A stretch of DNA of 64,000 nt from Methylobacterium crusticola. Its GTDB lineage: Bacteria; Pseudomonadota; Alphaproteobacteria; Rhizobiales; Beijerinckiaceae. A model generated the notes under the pieces. The model was given only the letters and a program-made list of their open reading frames with translations, was not told the DNA's origin and searched no databases. Positions 37,784 to 47,156 of the stretch are shown here, in pieces; the stretch's first letter is position 1; each line of letters starts with the position of its first letter. The stretch spans positions 1-64,000 of the forward strand of contig NZ_QOWC01000005.1 in assembly GCF_003574465.1 (NCBI RefSeq). The letters run 5' to 3'. The position numbers were made by a program, and so were the translations under genes.

Positions 37784-38649
37784 GCAGCGCCGCCGTCCTG
37801 CCGGAGGTGCGGCCGCGCGCCCGCTTCCGCCGGCCGAGCGCGCTCCCGGGCTTCCGGCTCACCTTCGGCCTCGCGGTCGCCTACCTGACGCTCCTGGTGC
37901 TGCTGCCCCTGGCGGTGCTGCTGCTGCGCGCCTCCGGCATCGGCCCCGCCGGGCTCTGGGCGCTCGTCACGGATCCCCGCAACCTCGCGGCGCTGCGGAC
38001 CTCGTTCGGCCTGTCGCTCGCGGCGGCCGCCATCGACGCCGTGTTCGGGCTGCTGATCGCCTGGGTGCTGACGCGCTACCGCTTCCCGGGCCGGCGCCTC
38101 ATCGACGCGCTGGTCGACCTGCCCTTCGCGCTGCCGACGGCCGTGGCCGGCATCGCGCTCGCCACGCTCTACGCGCCGAACGGCTGGCTCGGCGCGCCCC
38201 TCGCCGCCCTCGGCGTCAAGGTCGCCTACACGCCGCTCGGCATCCTGGTGGCCCTGGTCTTCGTCGGCCTGCCGTTCTGCGTGCGTACGGTGCAGCCCCT
38301 GGTCGCCGAGATCGACAAGTCGAGCGAGGAGGCCGCCGCGATCCTGGGCGCCTCGCGCCTTAGGGCCGTCGTGACGGTGATCCTGCCGCCCCTCGTGCCC
38401 GCCATGCTGACGGGCTTCGCCCTCGCCTTCGCGCGGGCGGTGGGCGAGTACGGCTCGGTGATCTTCGTCGCCGGCAACCTGCCGTACGTGTCCGAGATCG
38501 CGCCGCTGCTGATCGTGATCAAGCTCGAGGAGTTCAACTACGCCGGCGCCACCGCCATCGCGGCCGTGATGCTGCTGATGTCCTTCGCGGCGCTCCTCGC
38601 CATCAACCTGATCCAGGATTACAGCCGCCGCAGGTTCGGCCATGTCTGA
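37780..38649 (+). CDS. cysT: Sulfate/thiosulfate ABC permease CysT
   Basis: 289 residues; ATG overlaps the preceding TGA. Six membrane helices and the ATPase-docking [23 protein letters not shown] loop (EAA motif; quoted part [15 protein letters not shown]) identify an inner-membrane permease. [20 protein letters not shown] is typical of CysT. It pairs with CysW, encoded with an 8-bp overlap, and receives sulfate from the Sbp domain encoded just upstream. Confidence 0.95.
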   Translation: MSSAAVLPEVRPRARFRRPSALPGFRLTFGLAVAYLTLLVLLPLAVLLLRASGIGPAGLWALVTDPRNLAALRTSFGLSLAAAAIDAVFGLLIAWVLTRYRFPGRRLIDALVDLPFALPTAVAGIALATLYAPNGWLGAPLAALGVKVAYTPLGILVALVFVGLPFCVRTVQPLVAEIDKSSEEAAAILGASRLRAVVTVILPPLVPAMLTGFALAFARAVGEYGSVIFVAGNLPYVSEIAPLLIVIKLEEFNYAGATAIAAVMLLMSFAALLAINLIQDYSRRRFGHV

Positions 38650-39514
38650 CGGCCCGATCCCGTCGCCGGGCGGGCCGCTCGCGGCCTTGACGGAACCGCG
38701 GCCCGTCCGCATCGCCCTGAGCCTCGCGGCCGTCGCCTTCCTGACGCTGTTCCTGCTCCTGCCCCTCGCGGTGGTGTTCGTCGAGGCCCTGAGCAACGGG
38801 ATCGGCCGCTACCTCGCGACCTTCGCCGAGAAGGACGCGCAGGCGGCGATCCGCCTGACGCTCCTCGTCGCGGTGATCGCCGTGCCCCTCAACGTGGCGT
38901 TCGGCCTCTGCGCGTCCTGGGCCATCGCCAAGTTCGAGTTCCGCGGCCGCAACCTCCTGATCACCCTCATCGACCTGCCGTTCTCGGTCTCCCCGGTGGT
39001 GGCGGGCCTGATCTACGTGCTGATCTTCGGGGCGCAGGGGCTGCTCGGCCCGTTCCTCCAGCGCCACGGCATCGAGGTGATCTTCGCGGTGCCCGGCATC
39101 GTGCTGGCCACGGTGTTCGTCACGTTCCCGTTCGTCGCCCGGGAGCTGATCCCCCTGATGCAGGACCAGGGCACCACGGACGAGGAAGCCGCGTTGACCC
39201 TCGGGGCGAGCCCGTGGCGGGTCTTCCGGACCGTGACGCTGCCCAACATCCGCTGGGCGCTCCTCTACGGCGTACTCCTGTGCAACGCCCGGGCGATGGG
39301 CGAGTTCGGCGCGGTCTCGGTGGTATCCGGGCGGATCAGGGGGCTCACCAATACCATGCCGCTCCACGTCGAGATCCTCTACAACGAGTACAACTACGTG
39401 GCGGCTTTCGGGATCGCCTCGCTCCTGGCGCTCCTGGCCTTGGTCACCCTGGCGGGAAAGTCTTTCCTCGAATGGCGCCACGCGGATTCGCTGGCCGGAC
39501 GCGGAGCCCACTGA
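38642..39514 (+). CDS. cysW: Sulfate/thiosulfate ABC permease CysW
   Basis: 290 residues with six helices. The EAA loop reads [20 protein letters not shown], and [19 protein letters not shown] plus the end segment [19 protein letters not shown] are CysW signatures. It forms the sulfate channel with CysT. Its start lies within the last codons of cysT and its stop is 1 bp before cysA, so the whole transporter is translated as a coupled block. Confidence 0.95.
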   Translation: MSDGPIPSPGGPLAALTEPRPVRIALSLAAVAFLTLFLLLPLAVVFVEALSNGIGRYLATFAEKDAQAAIRLTLLVAVIAVPLNVAFGLCASWAIAKFEFRGRNLLITLIDLPFSVSPVVAGLIYVLIFGAQGLLGPFLQRHGIEVIFAVPGIVLATVFVTFPFVARELIPLMQDQGTTDEEAALTLGASPWRVFRTVTLPNIRWALLYGVLLCNARAMGEFGAVSVVSGRIRGLTNTMPLHVEILYNEYNYVAAFGIASLLALLALVTLAGKSFLEWRHADSLAGRGAH

Positions 39515-39515
39515 G

Positions 39516-40658
39516 ATGACGGCAGGATACGCTCCCACCGACACCGTCGCCCTGCACCGCGACTCCGTGCGCGCGCGCGCCGCCGAGGTCGCCGCGCCCC
39601 GGCGGGTGCGCCACGCCGGCACCGCCGTACGGGTCGACGGCATCGTCAAGAGCTACGGCGGCCAGGGCCCGGCGGCGCTCGAGGGCGTCAGCCTGGCGAT
39701 CGAGCCGGGCGAGCTCCTGGCCCTGCTCGGCCCGTCGGGCTCGGGCAAGACCACGCTGCTGCGGGTGATCGCGGGCCTCGAGATCCCGGACGGCGGCCGG
39801 GTGTTCTTCGGCTCGGACGACACCACCGACATCCCGGTCCAGCGCCGCGGCGTCGGGTTCGTGTTCCAGCACTACGCGCTGTTTCGCCACCTCACGGTGT
39901 TCGAGAACATTGCCTACGGGCTGCGCTCGCGGCCGCGGGCGCACCGGCCGAGCGAGGCCGACATCGCCCGCCGCGTCGAGCGCCTGCTCGAGCTCGTCCA
40001 GCTCCCGACGCTCGCCAAGCGCTTCCCCGGCCAGCTCTCGGGCGGCCAGCGCCAGCGCGTGGCCCTCGCCCGCGCCCTCGCGGTCGAGCCCTCGGTGCTG
40101 CTCCTCGACGAGCCCTTCGGGGCCCTCGACGCGCAGGTGCGCAAGGACCTGCGCCGCTGGCTGCGGGAGATCCACCGGGAGACCGGCCAGACCACGATCT
40201 TCGTCACCCACGACCAGGACGAGGCCCTGGAGCTCGCCGACCGCATCGCGATCCTCAACAGGGGCCGCATCGAGCAGGTCGGCGCCCCCCACGAGGTGCA
40301 GGACCACCCCGTCTCGCGCTTCGTGATGTCGTTCGTGGGCGAGACCGCGCGCCTGCCCGCCGAGGTGGCGGACGGCCGGGTCTGGGTCGGCGGCCGCGCG
40401 ATCCTCGACGCGCAGGCAGGCTGGCCGCAGGGGGCCGTCGACCTCTGCGTGCGCCCCTGGGACCTCGCCGTCGGGCAGGCCCCCGGCGCGCTCCCCGGGA
40501 CCGTGCACGAGTGGCGGCGCACCGGCCGCGGCACGGTGGCGGAGATCCTGCTCGACGGCGCCGAGGCGGCCGTCGAGGTCCAGGTGACGGAGGTCTACGA
40601 GCCCGGCGACCGCGTCGCCCTGGTGGCCGCCGCCGCCCGCGTCTTCGCGCGGGGCTGA
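39516..40658 (+). CDS. cysA: Sulfate/thiosulfate ABC transporter ATPase
   Basis: 380 residues with about 35 extra residues before the ABC domain. Walker [10 protein letters not shown] (about 74-82), [18 protein letters not shown], signature [15 protein letters not shown] and Walker [12 protein letters not shown] are intact. The C-terminal TOBE-like part follows [15 protein letters not shown]. It energises CysTW uptake. As the last gene of the cysH-cysA operon it is followed by 396 bp without a gene. Confidence 0.95.
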   Translation: MTAGYAPTDTVALHRDSVRARAAEVAAPRRVRHAGTAVRVDGIVKSYGGQGPAALEGVSLAIEPGELLALLGPSGSGKTTLLRVIAGLEIPDGGRVFFGSDDTTDIPVQRRGVGFVFQHYALFRHLTVFENIAYGLRSRPRAHRPSEADIARRVERLLELVQLPTLAKRFPGQLSGGQRQRVALARALAVEPSVLLLDEPFGALDAQVRKDLRRWLREIHRETGQTTIFVTHDQDEALELADRIAILNRGRIEQVGAPHEVQDHPVSRFVMSFVGETARLPAEVADGRVWVGGRAILDAQAGWPQGAVDLCVRPWDLAVGQAPGALPGTVHEWRRTGRGTVAEILLDGAEAAVEVQVTEVYEPGDRVALVAAAARVFARG

Positions 40659-41054
40659 CCTCACGGCCCGCGCGGGGCGGGCGCCACGGTCCGGCTCCGC
40701 GGCCCGGGCGCCTCATCTCCGACCGCGATCGGCGTGGCCGCCGGTCCGCGCGGGAGGCAGGCCGCGTGCGGAGCGCGAGCCACCGGCTTCGCCGCAGGTC
40801 CACCACCTTCGGGTGTCGCCTCGACGGCCGGTTCGTGAAGCCGGCGCGGTCGGCCCCGCGCCCCGGCGTGGAGGATGCCGCGGCGGGCTCCGTGCGGCCC
40901 ATGTCCCACACCGCCCCGGCCGTGCGACGCCCGGCCGACGCCGTTCGAGCCTCTAGAGCATTTCCCGGCGCAGTGGACACCGGTTCGCCGCAGACAATGC
41001 GGCGGAATCAAGAACCTGGAGCAGCGGCCGATCGCAGCGTGATCGGATGCTGCT
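40659..41054. other. cysA-hrcA intergenic region
   Basis: 396 bp between convergent stops. The first 290 bp hold no recognisable gene; frames that stay open are Arg-rich and lack starts. The last 100 bp are the CTAGAGCA repeat described separately. Confidence 0.6.
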
Positions 41055-41058
41055 CTAG
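40953..41058. repeat. Palindromic intergenic repeat with CTAGAGCA ends
   Basis: A 106-bp block starts with CTAGAGCA (40953-40960) and ends with its exact reverse complement TGCTCTAG (41051-41058). The interior reads CAGTGGACACCGGTTCG and contains an internal GATCGCAGCGTGATC dyad. I recall similar short elements, with a CGAAGTGGACACCGGTTCGCG-type core, repeated many times in Methylobacterium and other Rhizobiales; copy number here cannot be judged from one instance. Its right end supplies the hrcA TAG (41055-41057 on the minus strand). Confidence 0.65.
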
Positions 41059-42158
41059 CCGCGCCCGCGCTCCAGCATCCGCGAGACGACGCGGGCGGTG
41101 AAATCCACCATCGGCACGATGCGGGCGTAGTTCAGGCGGGTCGGGCCGATCACCCCGACCACGCCGACGATGGTCTGGCTGCCGTCCCGGAAGGGCGCGG
41201 CGATCATCGAGGAGCCCGAGAGCGAGAACAGCTTGTTCTCCGATCCGATGAAGATGCGGACGCCCTCGCCGCCCTCGGCGCGGGTCAGGAGCTCGATGAC
41301 GTCCTTCTGGCTCTCGAGGTCGCTGAACAGCAGGCGGATGCGCTCGAGGTCCTCGGCGGCGCGCAGGTCGTCGAGGAGGTTCGCCTGGCCGCGCACGATG
41401 AGCTGGCGCTCCTCGCTCGGCCCGACCGAGCGGGCGAGCCCGGCCTCGACGAGGCGCTCCGTCAGGGTGTCGAGCTCGCGCTTCATCGCGACGCGCCCGG
41501 CCTCGATCTCCGAGCGCACCTCGCCGAGGGTGCGGCCGCGGATGCGGGCGTTGAGGAAGTTCGAGGCCTCCTGCAGCGCCCCCGCCGGCAGGCCCGGCGG
41601 CAGGTCGAGGAGGCGGTTCTCCACCGAGCCGTCGTCCGAGACCAGCACCACGAGGGCGCGCCCGGGATCGAGGCGCACGAACTCGATGTGGCGCAGGTGC
41701 ACGTTCTGCTTGGCGGTGACCACCACGCCGGCGCCCCGCGAGATGCCCGAGAGCAGCATCGAGGCCTCGGTCAGCGCGCTCTCGAAGGTGTGCCGGGAGG
41801 CGGCGGCCCGCATCTGGGCCTCGATCCGGCCCTGCTCCTCCTGGCCGACGTCGCCGAGCTCCAGGAGCGCGTCGACGAAGAAGCGCAGCCCGTGCTCGGT
41901 CGGCAACCGGCCGGCGCTGGTGTGGGGGGCGTAGATCAGCCCGGCCTGCTCCAGGTCCGACATGACGTTGCGCACGGAAGCCGGCGACAACGCCATCGGC
42001 AGGATGCGCGCGAGGTTGCGCGACCCGACGGGCTCGCCGGTGGCGAGGTAGCTCTCGACGATCTGACGGAAGATCTCGCGCGAGCGCTCGTTCAGCTCGG
42101 CGATGGCGCGGGAGGGGCTGATGCCGGATGCCAGATGGGGGAGGTCGCGGGTGTTCAT
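41055..42158 (-). CDS. hrcA: Heat-inducible transcription repressor HrcA
   Basis: The ATG at 42158 ([12 protein letters not shown]) gives 367 residues. A winged-helix N-terminus ([25 protein letters not shown], quoted part [16 protein letters not shown]) and the [20 protein letters not shown] block are HrcA signatures, and the end [22 protein letters not shown] matches. HrcA represses groESL through CIRCE sites and depends on GroEL. I see no CIRCE sequence in this window. The stop codon lies in the terminal inverted repeat of the adjacent element. Confidence 0.95.
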   Translation of the reverse strand: MNTRDLPHLASGISPSRAIAELNERSREIFRQIVESYLATGEPVGSRNLARILPMALSPASVRNVMSDLEQAGLIYAPHTSAGRLPTEHGLRFFVDALLELGDVGQEEQGRIEAQMRAAASRHTFESALTEASMLLSGISRGAGVVVTAKQNVHLRHIEFVRLDPGRALVVLVSDDGSVENRLLDLPPGLPAGALQEASNFLNARIRGRTLGEVRSEIEAGRVAMKRELDTLTERLVEAGLARSVGPSEERQLIVRGQANLLDDLRAAEDLERIRLLFSDLESQKDVIELLTRAEGGEGVRIFIGSENKLFSLSGSSMIAAPFRDGSQTIVGVVGVIGPTRLNYARIVPMVDFTARVVSRMLERGRG

Positions 42159-42249
42159 CAACCGTGCGGCGCGAAGGGCTACACAATGTGCGGGCTCGGC
42201 TCCCCGGGCGCAAGCGCCAAGACCCGCGGGGGCACCCCCCAGCGTCACC

Positions 42250-42594
42250 TCATCGCGGCTCCGGCTGCCGGGCGAGGCGCCCCGCCCGCATCGGATGCGG
42301 CGGCACCACCACCCGTTCCGCCCGGCTGTCCCGGGCCGGCGCGCGCCCGGCGAGGCGGAGCCAGAGCAGCCAGGCCCCGGGGGAGGCCGCAGCCGGGGCG
42401 GCGGGCGACGGGGTGAGCAGCACCCCGGCGCCGACCGCGTTGTTCCCCTCCCGCAGGAGCCCGACGAGCGCCGTCGGGAGGTTGACCGGGGGCGGCGCCG
42501 GCGGCGGCGGCGCCGGCGGCGGCAGCGCCGGGCCAGCGGCGGCGGCGGCGGCGCAGTCCGCGAGGAGCGCGAGGCCCGCAAGGCAGAGCCGCAT
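42250..42594 (-). CDS. Hypothetical secreted Pro-rich protein
   Basis: An ATG at 42594 would encode 114 residues: signal peptide [20 protein letters not shown], a [12 protein letters not shown] stretch, then [21 protein letters not shown] and an Arg-rich end. The order of signal peptide, linker and a plausible folded segment supports a gene, but the composition is skewed and no strong ribosome site is seen. No family recognised. It lies 91 bp upstream of hrcA on the same strand. Confidence 0.4.
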   Translation of the reverse strand: MRLCLAGLALLADCAAAAAAGPALPPPAPPPPAPPPVNLPTALVGLLREGNNAVGAGVLLTPSPAAPAAASPGAWLLWLRLAGRAPARDSRAERVVVPPHPMRAGRLARQPEPR

Positions 42595-42844
42595 TCGGCG
42601 GGCCGCCGCCCCGGTCCCGTCGCACGCTAGGGCGTCCTCAAGTCGCGTCACCCGCCTGCCGCTGGGGAACAGGGAACAGTGGCCTTGAGGACTTTGACGC
42701 ACGGCGAACATCCGCGGCGGGATCCGGCGGCCCCGCCGGCTGAACGAACCCCGCGCGCTCTTGTCAGAGCGTGTTCATCCGCCCGGAGCCATCATCTCGG
42801 TCGAGCCGAAAGCTCCGGTTGCAACCGAGATCATGGAGGCACTG

Positions 42845-43159
42845 ATGGTGACGACACGCGACGCAACGAGGATCGGGCAGCGGCTGCTCGCGGCGCTGCT
42901 GGTGGGCGGCGGCCTCGCCGCGGCGGCCGGGACGGCGCAGGCCGCGCCCTTCGCGCCGTCCGCCGCCGCCGCGCCCGAGGCCGGCATCGTGCTGGCGCGC
43001 GGCGGGCATGGGCATGGGTACGGGCACCACCACGGCCATGGGGGCCGCCACGGGGGCCACCATCACGGGTGGGGCCACCATCGCGGCCACGGCTACGGCT
43101 GGGGCCACCGGGGGCACCATTACGGTTGGCGCCACCGCCACGGCCACGGCTACTTCTGA
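42845..43159 (+). CDS. Secreted Gly/His-rich protein, possible metal binder
   Basis: I choose the ATG at 42845 because GGAGG lies 5 bp upstream; 104 residues. Signal peptide: [17 protein letters not shown], cleavage near AQAAP. The last 52 residues are almost only Gly, His, Arg, Tyr and Trp (for example [17 protein letters not shown]). Such tails bind Ni, Cu or Zn in vitro, and similar short proteins are common in Methylobacterium with unknown roles. It is followed by a strong terminator and is its own unit. Confidence 0.75.
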   Translation: MVTTRDATRIGQRLLAALLVGGGLAAAAGTAQAAPFAPSAAAAPEAGIVLARGGHGHGYGHHHGHGGRHGGHHHGWGHHRGHGYGWGHRGHHYGWRHRHGHGYF

Positions 43160-43191
43160 CCCGGCCCGGTCGCTTCGATCCCTCGGGCGAC

Positions 43192-43222
43192 GGGCCCGGG
43201 CGCCGTGCGCCCGGGCCCTTTT
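43192..43222 (+). terminator. Intrinsic terminator of the His-rich gene
   Basis: GGGCCCGGGCGC (43192-43203) pairs perfectly with GCGCCCGGGCCC (43207-43218) around CGT, followed by TTTT. Confidence 0.88.
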
Positions 43223-43319
43223 CGCGTCCGGCCCGGGTTGCCGCCCCGGCCGGCAGCGCCTAAGAGCGCGGGCCCGTTTCCGCCCGGACCGCGGGCCGGT
43301 TGCCGCACAGGAGTGTCCG

Positions 43320-44033
43320 ATGCGCCCTTCGAAGCGCGCCCCCGACGAGCTGCGCAAGGTCACGCTGGAGCGGAGCGTCGCGCGCCACGCCGAGGGCTCC
43401 TGCCTCGTCACCTTCGGGGACACGAAGGTGCTCTGCACCGCGTCGCTGGAGGAGCGCGGGCCGCCGTGGCTGCGGGGCTCCGGCAAGGGCTGGATCACCG
43501 CCGAGTACAGCATGCTCCCGCGCGCGACCCACGAGCGCAACCGCCGCGAGGTCAATGCCGGCAAGCCGTCCGGGCGCACCCAGGAGATCCAGCGCCTCAT
43601 CGGCCGCTCCCTGCGCGCCGTGGTGAACCTGCCGGCGGTCGGCGAGCGTCAGATCGTCGTCGATTGCGACGTCCTCCAGGCCGACGGGGGCACCCGCACC
43701 GCCTCCATCACGGGCGCCTGGGTGGCGCTGCACGAGTGCTTCGCCTGGATGCGCGGCCGCTCGATCATCTCGGTCGACCCGATGCGCGACCACGTCGCGG
43801 CGATCTCCTGCGGCCTCCACAAGGGCACGCCCGTCCTCGACCTCGACTACGCCGAGGATTCGGCCGCCGAGACCGACGCCAACTTCGTCATCACGGGGTC
43901 GGGGGGCATCGTCGAGGTGCAGGGCACCGCGGAGGTCAAGCCCTTCTCGGAGGACGAGTTCCTGGGGCTGCTGCGCCTCGCCAGGGAGGGCGTGTCGCAG
44001 CTCGTCGCGCTCCAGAAGCAGGCGGTCGGCTGA
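43320..44033 (+). CDS. rph: Ribonuclease PH
   Basis: 237 residues from the ATG at 43320 ([20 protein letters not shown]). Conserved [23 protein letters not shown] and [24 protein letters not shown] include the phosphate-binding arginines, and [17 protein letters not shown] the catalytic acids. It trims tRNA 3' ends by phosphorolysis. The rdgB gene starts 2 bp after its stop, so the two form an operon, as in many bacteria. Confidence 0.96.
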   Translation: MRPSKRAPDELRKVTLERSVARHAEGSCLVTFGDTKVLCTASLEERGPPWLRGSGKGWITAEYSMLPRATHERNRREVNAGKPSGRTQEIQRLIGRSLRAVVNLPAVGERQIVVDCDVLQADGGTRTASITGAWVALHECFAWMRGRSIISVDPMRDHVAAISCGLHKGTPVLDLDYAEDSAAETDANFVITGSGGIVEVQGTAEVKPFSEDEFLGLLRLAREGVSQLVALQKQAVG

Positions 44034-44035
44034 CG

Positions 44036-44668
44036 ATGGCGCGCCTCCTCAGCGGCCGGGTCGTGATCGCGACCCACAACGCGGGCAAGCTCGCGGAGAT
44101 GCGCGAGCTGCTCGCCCCCTTCGGGATCGAGGCGGTGTCGGCCGGCGCGCTGAACCTGCCGGAGCCCGAGGAGACCGGCACGATGTTCGCCGAGAACGCC
44201 GCCATCAAGGCGCGGGCGGCGGCCTCGGCCACGGGCCTGCCGGCCTTCGCGGACGATTCCGGGCTCTGCGTCCACGCCCTCGACGGCGCGCCGGGCCTGT
44301 TCTCGGCCCGCTGGTCGGGCGGCTCGAAGGATTTCGCCGGCGCGATGGCGCGGGTCGAGCGCGAGCTCGCCGCCCGCGGCGCCGCGGACCGGCGCTGCCA
44401 CTTCGTCTCGGCCCTGGTCCTGGCCTGGCCGGACGGGCACGAGGAGCTGTTCGAGGGCCGGGTCTTCGGCGACCTCGTCTGGCCGCCGCGGGGCACGCGC
44501 GGCTTCGGCTACGACCCGATGTTCAAGCCCGACGGGAGCCCGCTCACCTTCGGCGAGCTCGGCGCCGAGGAGAAGCACGGCATCGACTGGGAGACGGGCA
44601 CCGCCCTGTCGCACCGGGCGCGCGCCTTCCTGTCCCTCGCGGCGGCCTGCCTGCGCCGGCCCGGCTGA
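44036..44668 (+). CDS. rdgB: XTP/dITP diphosphatase (RdgB/HAM1)
   Basis: 210 residues. [18 protein letters not shown] at the start, [13 protein letters not shown] and [23 protein letters not shown] are the HAM1 signatures, with [12 protein letters not shown] later. It removes dITP, XTP and other deaminated purine nucleotides to keep them out of DNA and RNA. Coupled to rph. Confidence 0.96.
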   Translation: MARLLSGRVVIATHNAGKLAEMRELLAPFGIEAVSAGALNLPEPEETGTMFAENAAIKARAAASATGLPAFADDSGLCVHALDGAPGLFSARWSGGSKDFAGAMARVERELAARGAADRRCHFVSALVLAWPDGHEELFEGRVFGDLVWPPRGTRGFGYDPMFKPDGSPLTFGELGAEEKHGIDWETGTALSHRARAFLSLAAACLRRPG

Positions 44669-44738
44669 GCGGTCGGGCGGCCCCGGCGTCGCCCCCCGAC
44701 CGGCAGGGGGCGGCGGAGCGGCCGCCCGGGCGCGGCGG

Positions 44739-45164
44739 TCAGACGATCTCGAGCCCGACGTCGACGTTGCCGCGGGTGGCGTTCGAGTACGGGCAGACCT
44801 GGTGCGCCTTCTGCACCAGCGACTCGGCGGTCGCCCGCTCGAGGCCTGGCAGGGCGATCGTCAGGTTGGCGGTGATGCCGAAGCCGCCCTCGGAGCGCGG
44901 GCCGATGCCCACCTGCGCCGTCACCGTGGTGTCGGCCGGGACCTGGATCTTCTCCTGGCCGCCGACGAACTTCATCGCGCCGAGGAAGCAGGCGGCGTAG
45001 CCGGCCGCGAAGAGCTGCTCGGGATTGTTGCCCTCGCCGCCTGCGCCGCCGAGCTCCTTCGGGGTCGACAGCTTGACGTCGAGGCCGCCGTCGAGGGTGT
45101 GGGCGCGTCCGTCGCGACCGCCGGTGGCCTTGGCCTTCGTGCTGTACTTCACGTCCACGGACAT
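44739..45164 (-). CDS. ohr: Organic hydroperoxide reductase Ohr
   Basis: 141 residues of the OsmC/Ohr fold. The two catalytic cysteines are in GYAACFLGAMKFV (about residue 60) and VCPYSNATRGNV (about residue 124), and NPEQLFAAGYAACF is the Ohr (not OsmC) form. It reduces fatty-acid and organic peroxides with lipoyl or DTT-like dithiols. It diverges from its regulator OhrR over 268 bp with an OhrR-type operator. Confidence 0.95.
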   Translation of the reverse strand: MSVDVKYSTKAKATGGRDGRAHTLDGGLDVKLSTPKELGGAGGEGNNPEQLFAAGYAACFLGAMKFVGGQEKIQVPADTTVTAQVGIGPRSEGGFGITANLTIALPGLERATAESLVQKAHQVCPYSNATRGNVDVGLEIV

Positions 45165-45250
45165 CAGGGCTCTCCGTTCGTGCGAGGGGCGGGTCCCGCC
45201 CCGGGCCGCGGTCCTGGCGGGCCGCGACCGGGGTTCTAGCGCGGAGTTAG

Positions 45251-45292
45251 ATTGCGCGCAATTTGTTTTTGGCGGCTTGGATGCGTTATGAT
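45251..45292 (+). promoter_or_regulatory. OhrR operator and ohrR promoter
   Basis: The perfect 12-bp palindrome ATTGCGCGCAAT (45251-45262) resembles OhrR sites, which are AT-flanked TTGC/GCAA dyads. It abuts a likely promoter TTGTTT (45263-45268)-18 bp-TATGAT (45287-45292). It lies 87 bp upstream of ohr in the opposite direction. Confidence 0.65.
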
Positions 45293-45390
45293 CGTGCGCG
45301 ACCCCGCGGATCTGGACCGAACATTGCTCCCGCGGGTGAGGCGCCGGTCCGCGCGGCCGGCGTCACGGTCGCCGGTCCGGCTGTCCGCGC

Positions 45391-45416
45391 AACGCCCCCG
45401 GCGCCCCGGGGGCGTT
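45391..45416 (+). promoter_or_regulatory. Leader hairpin before ohrR
   Basis: AACGCCCCCGG (45391-45401) pairs with CCGGGGGCGTT (45406-45416) across CGCC, an 11-bp stem ending 4 nt before the AAGGAG ribosome site. In the transcript it could act as an attenuator or limit translation. Confidence 0.5.
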
Positions 45417-45432
45417 CCAGAAGGAGACCAAC

Positions 45433-45930
45433 ATGTCAGAGCCCGAGGCGCAGCATCCTGCGCCCGCATCCGGCGCCGACGGTGACCTTCGGCTGGCGAG
45501 CCAGATCTGCTTCGCGGTCTACTCGGCGGCGCACGCCTTCAACCGCGCCTACAAGCCCCTGCTCGACGGGCTCGGCCTGACCTATCCGCAGTACCTGGTG
45601 CTGCTGCTGCTCTGGGAGCAGGACGGCCTGACCATGAAGGCGGTCGGGCAGCGGCTCTACCTGGATTCGGGCACCCTGACCCCGCTGCTGAAGCGCCTCG
45701 AGGCCGCGGGCCTGGTGCGCCGCGCGCGGGACGCCGTCGACGAGCGCCTGATGCGCATCAACCTCACGGAGGCCGGGGCCGCCCTCCGGCAGAAGGCGAT
45801 GCCGTTCCCCGACGAGATCTTCTGCGCGGCCGGACAGCCGGCCGAGCGGCTCATCGCCCTGCGCGACGAGATCGTGGCCCTGCGCGACAGCCTGCACGCC
45901 AGCGCCGCCGGCGAGCGGGACCGCGCCTGA
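45433..45930 (+). CDS. ohrR: MarR-family peroxide sensor OhrR
   Basis: 165 residues from an ATG with AAGGAG 6 bp before it. LASQICFAVYSAAHAFNRAY places the reactive cysteine (about residue 22) where OhrR proteins have Cys15/Cys22. A winged helix follows (TMKAVGQRLYLDSGTLTPLLKRLE). A second Cys (FCAAGQP, about 136) would allow the two-cysteine disulfide mode. Oxidation releases DNA and derepresses ohr. A leader hairpin precedes it. Confidence 0.93.
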   Translation: MSEPEAQHPAPASGADGDLRLASQICFAVYSAAHAFNRAYKPLLDGLGLTYPQYLVLLLLWEQDGLTMKAVGQRLYLDSGTLTPLLKRLEAAGLVRRARDAVDERLMRINLTEAGAALRQKAMPFPDEIFCAAGQPAERLIALRDEIVALRDSLHASAAGERDRA

Positions 45931-45990
45931 GGGCAGGCGGGTTCCCCCGAGCCGGCCGCGGCCGCCCGGGTCGCGGGCGGGGCCGGGCCG

Positions 45991-46830
45991 CTACAGCATC
46001 GGCAGGTGGCGCGGCTCGGGCCCGAGCGGGAAGGCCGCGTCGATCCGGGCGAGGTCCGCCGCGCCGAGGGTCAGGCTGCCGCCGCCGGCGTTCTCGGCCG
46101 CGTGGGCCGGGCTCGACGCCTTCGGGATCGCGAACACGCCCGCGCCCCGGGTGAGGGCCGCGAGGGCGACCTGCCGGGGCGTGGCGCCGTGCGCCGCCGC
46201 GACCTCCGCCAGCACCCGGCCGCTCGGCGTCGCCGGCCCCGGGAAGCGGTCGTGCCCGAAGGGGCTGTAGGCCACGACCGCGACGCCGTGCGCCCGGCAC
46301 CAGGGCAGCACGGCGTGCTCGATCGCCCGCTCCTCGAGGTGGTAGAGCACCTGGTTGCAGGCGATGCGGCCCGGCCCCGCCAGCGCCAGGGCCTCGTCGA
46401 GGTCGCCGGCGTCGAAGTTGCTGACGCCCCAGGACAGGATCTTGCCGGCCCGCACCAGGTCCTCGAAGGCCGCGATGGTCTCGGGCAGCGGGTGCCGCCC
46501 GCGCCAGTGCAGCAGGTAGCAGTCGAGCCGGTCGGTGCGGAGGCGGCGCAGCGAGCGCTCGCAGGCCTCCACGGTGCCGCGGCGCGAGGCGTTGCCCGGC
46601 AGCACCTTGGAGACGAGGAAGATCTCGTCGCGCCGGTCCGCCAGCGCCTCGGCCACCAGGGGCTCGGCCTCCCCGTACATCTCGGCGGTGTCGACGTGGC
46701 TCATGCCGACGTCGAGGCCCTTGCGCAGGGCGGCCGCCGCCACGGTCGGCTCGCCGGCGTCGAGGTACCAGGTTCCCTGTCCGATCACCGGCACCGCGGG
46801 GCCGGTCTGTCCGAAGGGTTGCCGTCGCAT
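45991..46830 (-). CDS. Aldo/keto reductase
   Basis: The ATG at 46830 has GGAG 6 bp upstream; 279 residues. The (beta/alpha)8 AKR motifs are DTAEMYG (Asp/Tyr), VSKVLPGNAS (Lys) and LLHWRG (His), a complete tetrad. NADPH is bound by AYSPFGH and IPKASSPAHAAENAGG. It resembles the YajO/YtbE-like broad carbonyl reductases, closest in style to E. coli YeaE. The substrate is unknown. It is divergent from the metNIQ operon. Confidence 0.9.
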   Translation of the reverse strand: MRRQPFGQTGPAVPVIGQGTWYLDAGEPTVAAAALRKGLDVGMSHVDTAEMYGEAEPLVAEALADRRDEIFLVSKVLPGNASRRGTVEACERSLRRLRTDRLDCYLLHWRGRHPLPETIAAFEDLVRAGKILSWGVSNFDAGDLDEALALAGPGRIACNQVLYHLEERAIEHAVLPWCRAHGVAVVAYSPFGHDRFPGPATPSGRVLAEVAAAHGATPRQVALAALTRGAGVFAIPKASSPAHAAENAGGGSLTLGAADLARIDAAFPLGPEPRHLPML

Positions 46831-47025
46831 GGCCTGCTCCTGCGAAGCTCCGCGCCCTCCTCGAAGGGGCGCGCGGGCGGCGAGGTCACGGGGCGCAGAA
46901 TGCACGCCAACCGGGGCGTTGTTCCACCCCGCCCGGAGGCCCGGCGGCGACAAAAGCCGGCGTCCTGCGCGAAAATATCCGCCTTCCGGGCCGGGCGTCG
47001 CCGGGTGATTCCTTCTGCGGAGCAT

Positions 47026-47085
47026 CGTTCTTCAAAAAGAACATTTTGGTTGACAGAAAGTCCGTATCTGGGGTTTCTGTGCAGT
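47026..47085 (+). promoter_or_regulatory. Sulfur-regulon element and promoter of metNIQ
   Basis: The dyad GTTCTT-CAAA-AAGAAC (47027-47042) is followed by ACATTTTGG and the -35 TTGACA (47050-47055). Bases 47026-47054 match the cysJ upstream element exactly. TCTGTGC about 22 bp after TTGAC is also shared. The remaining AKR-metN gap (46831-47156, 326 bp) shows no gene and no SAM riboswitch that I can recognise. Confidence 0.7.
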
Positions 47086-47156
47086 CCGCACCGCTGCGAA
47101 GGACGGAAGGCCCCGATGCGCCCACACGCGATCCCACCCGCCGGACCCGGCGCGCC

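Noticed and set aside
40660..40950. A small gene between cysA and hrcA
   Set aside because: Frames remain open only because of GC content; there is no ribosome site, and the products are Arg-rich without structure.
42159..42249. CIRCE element expected near hrcA
   Set aside because: I looked for TTAGCACTC-N9-GAGTGCTAA around hrcA and elsewhere in the window and found none; HrcA targets must lie outside.
47055..47156. SAM riboswitch before metN
   Set aside because: No recognisable SAM-I or SAM-II core; the leader is short and GC-rich.
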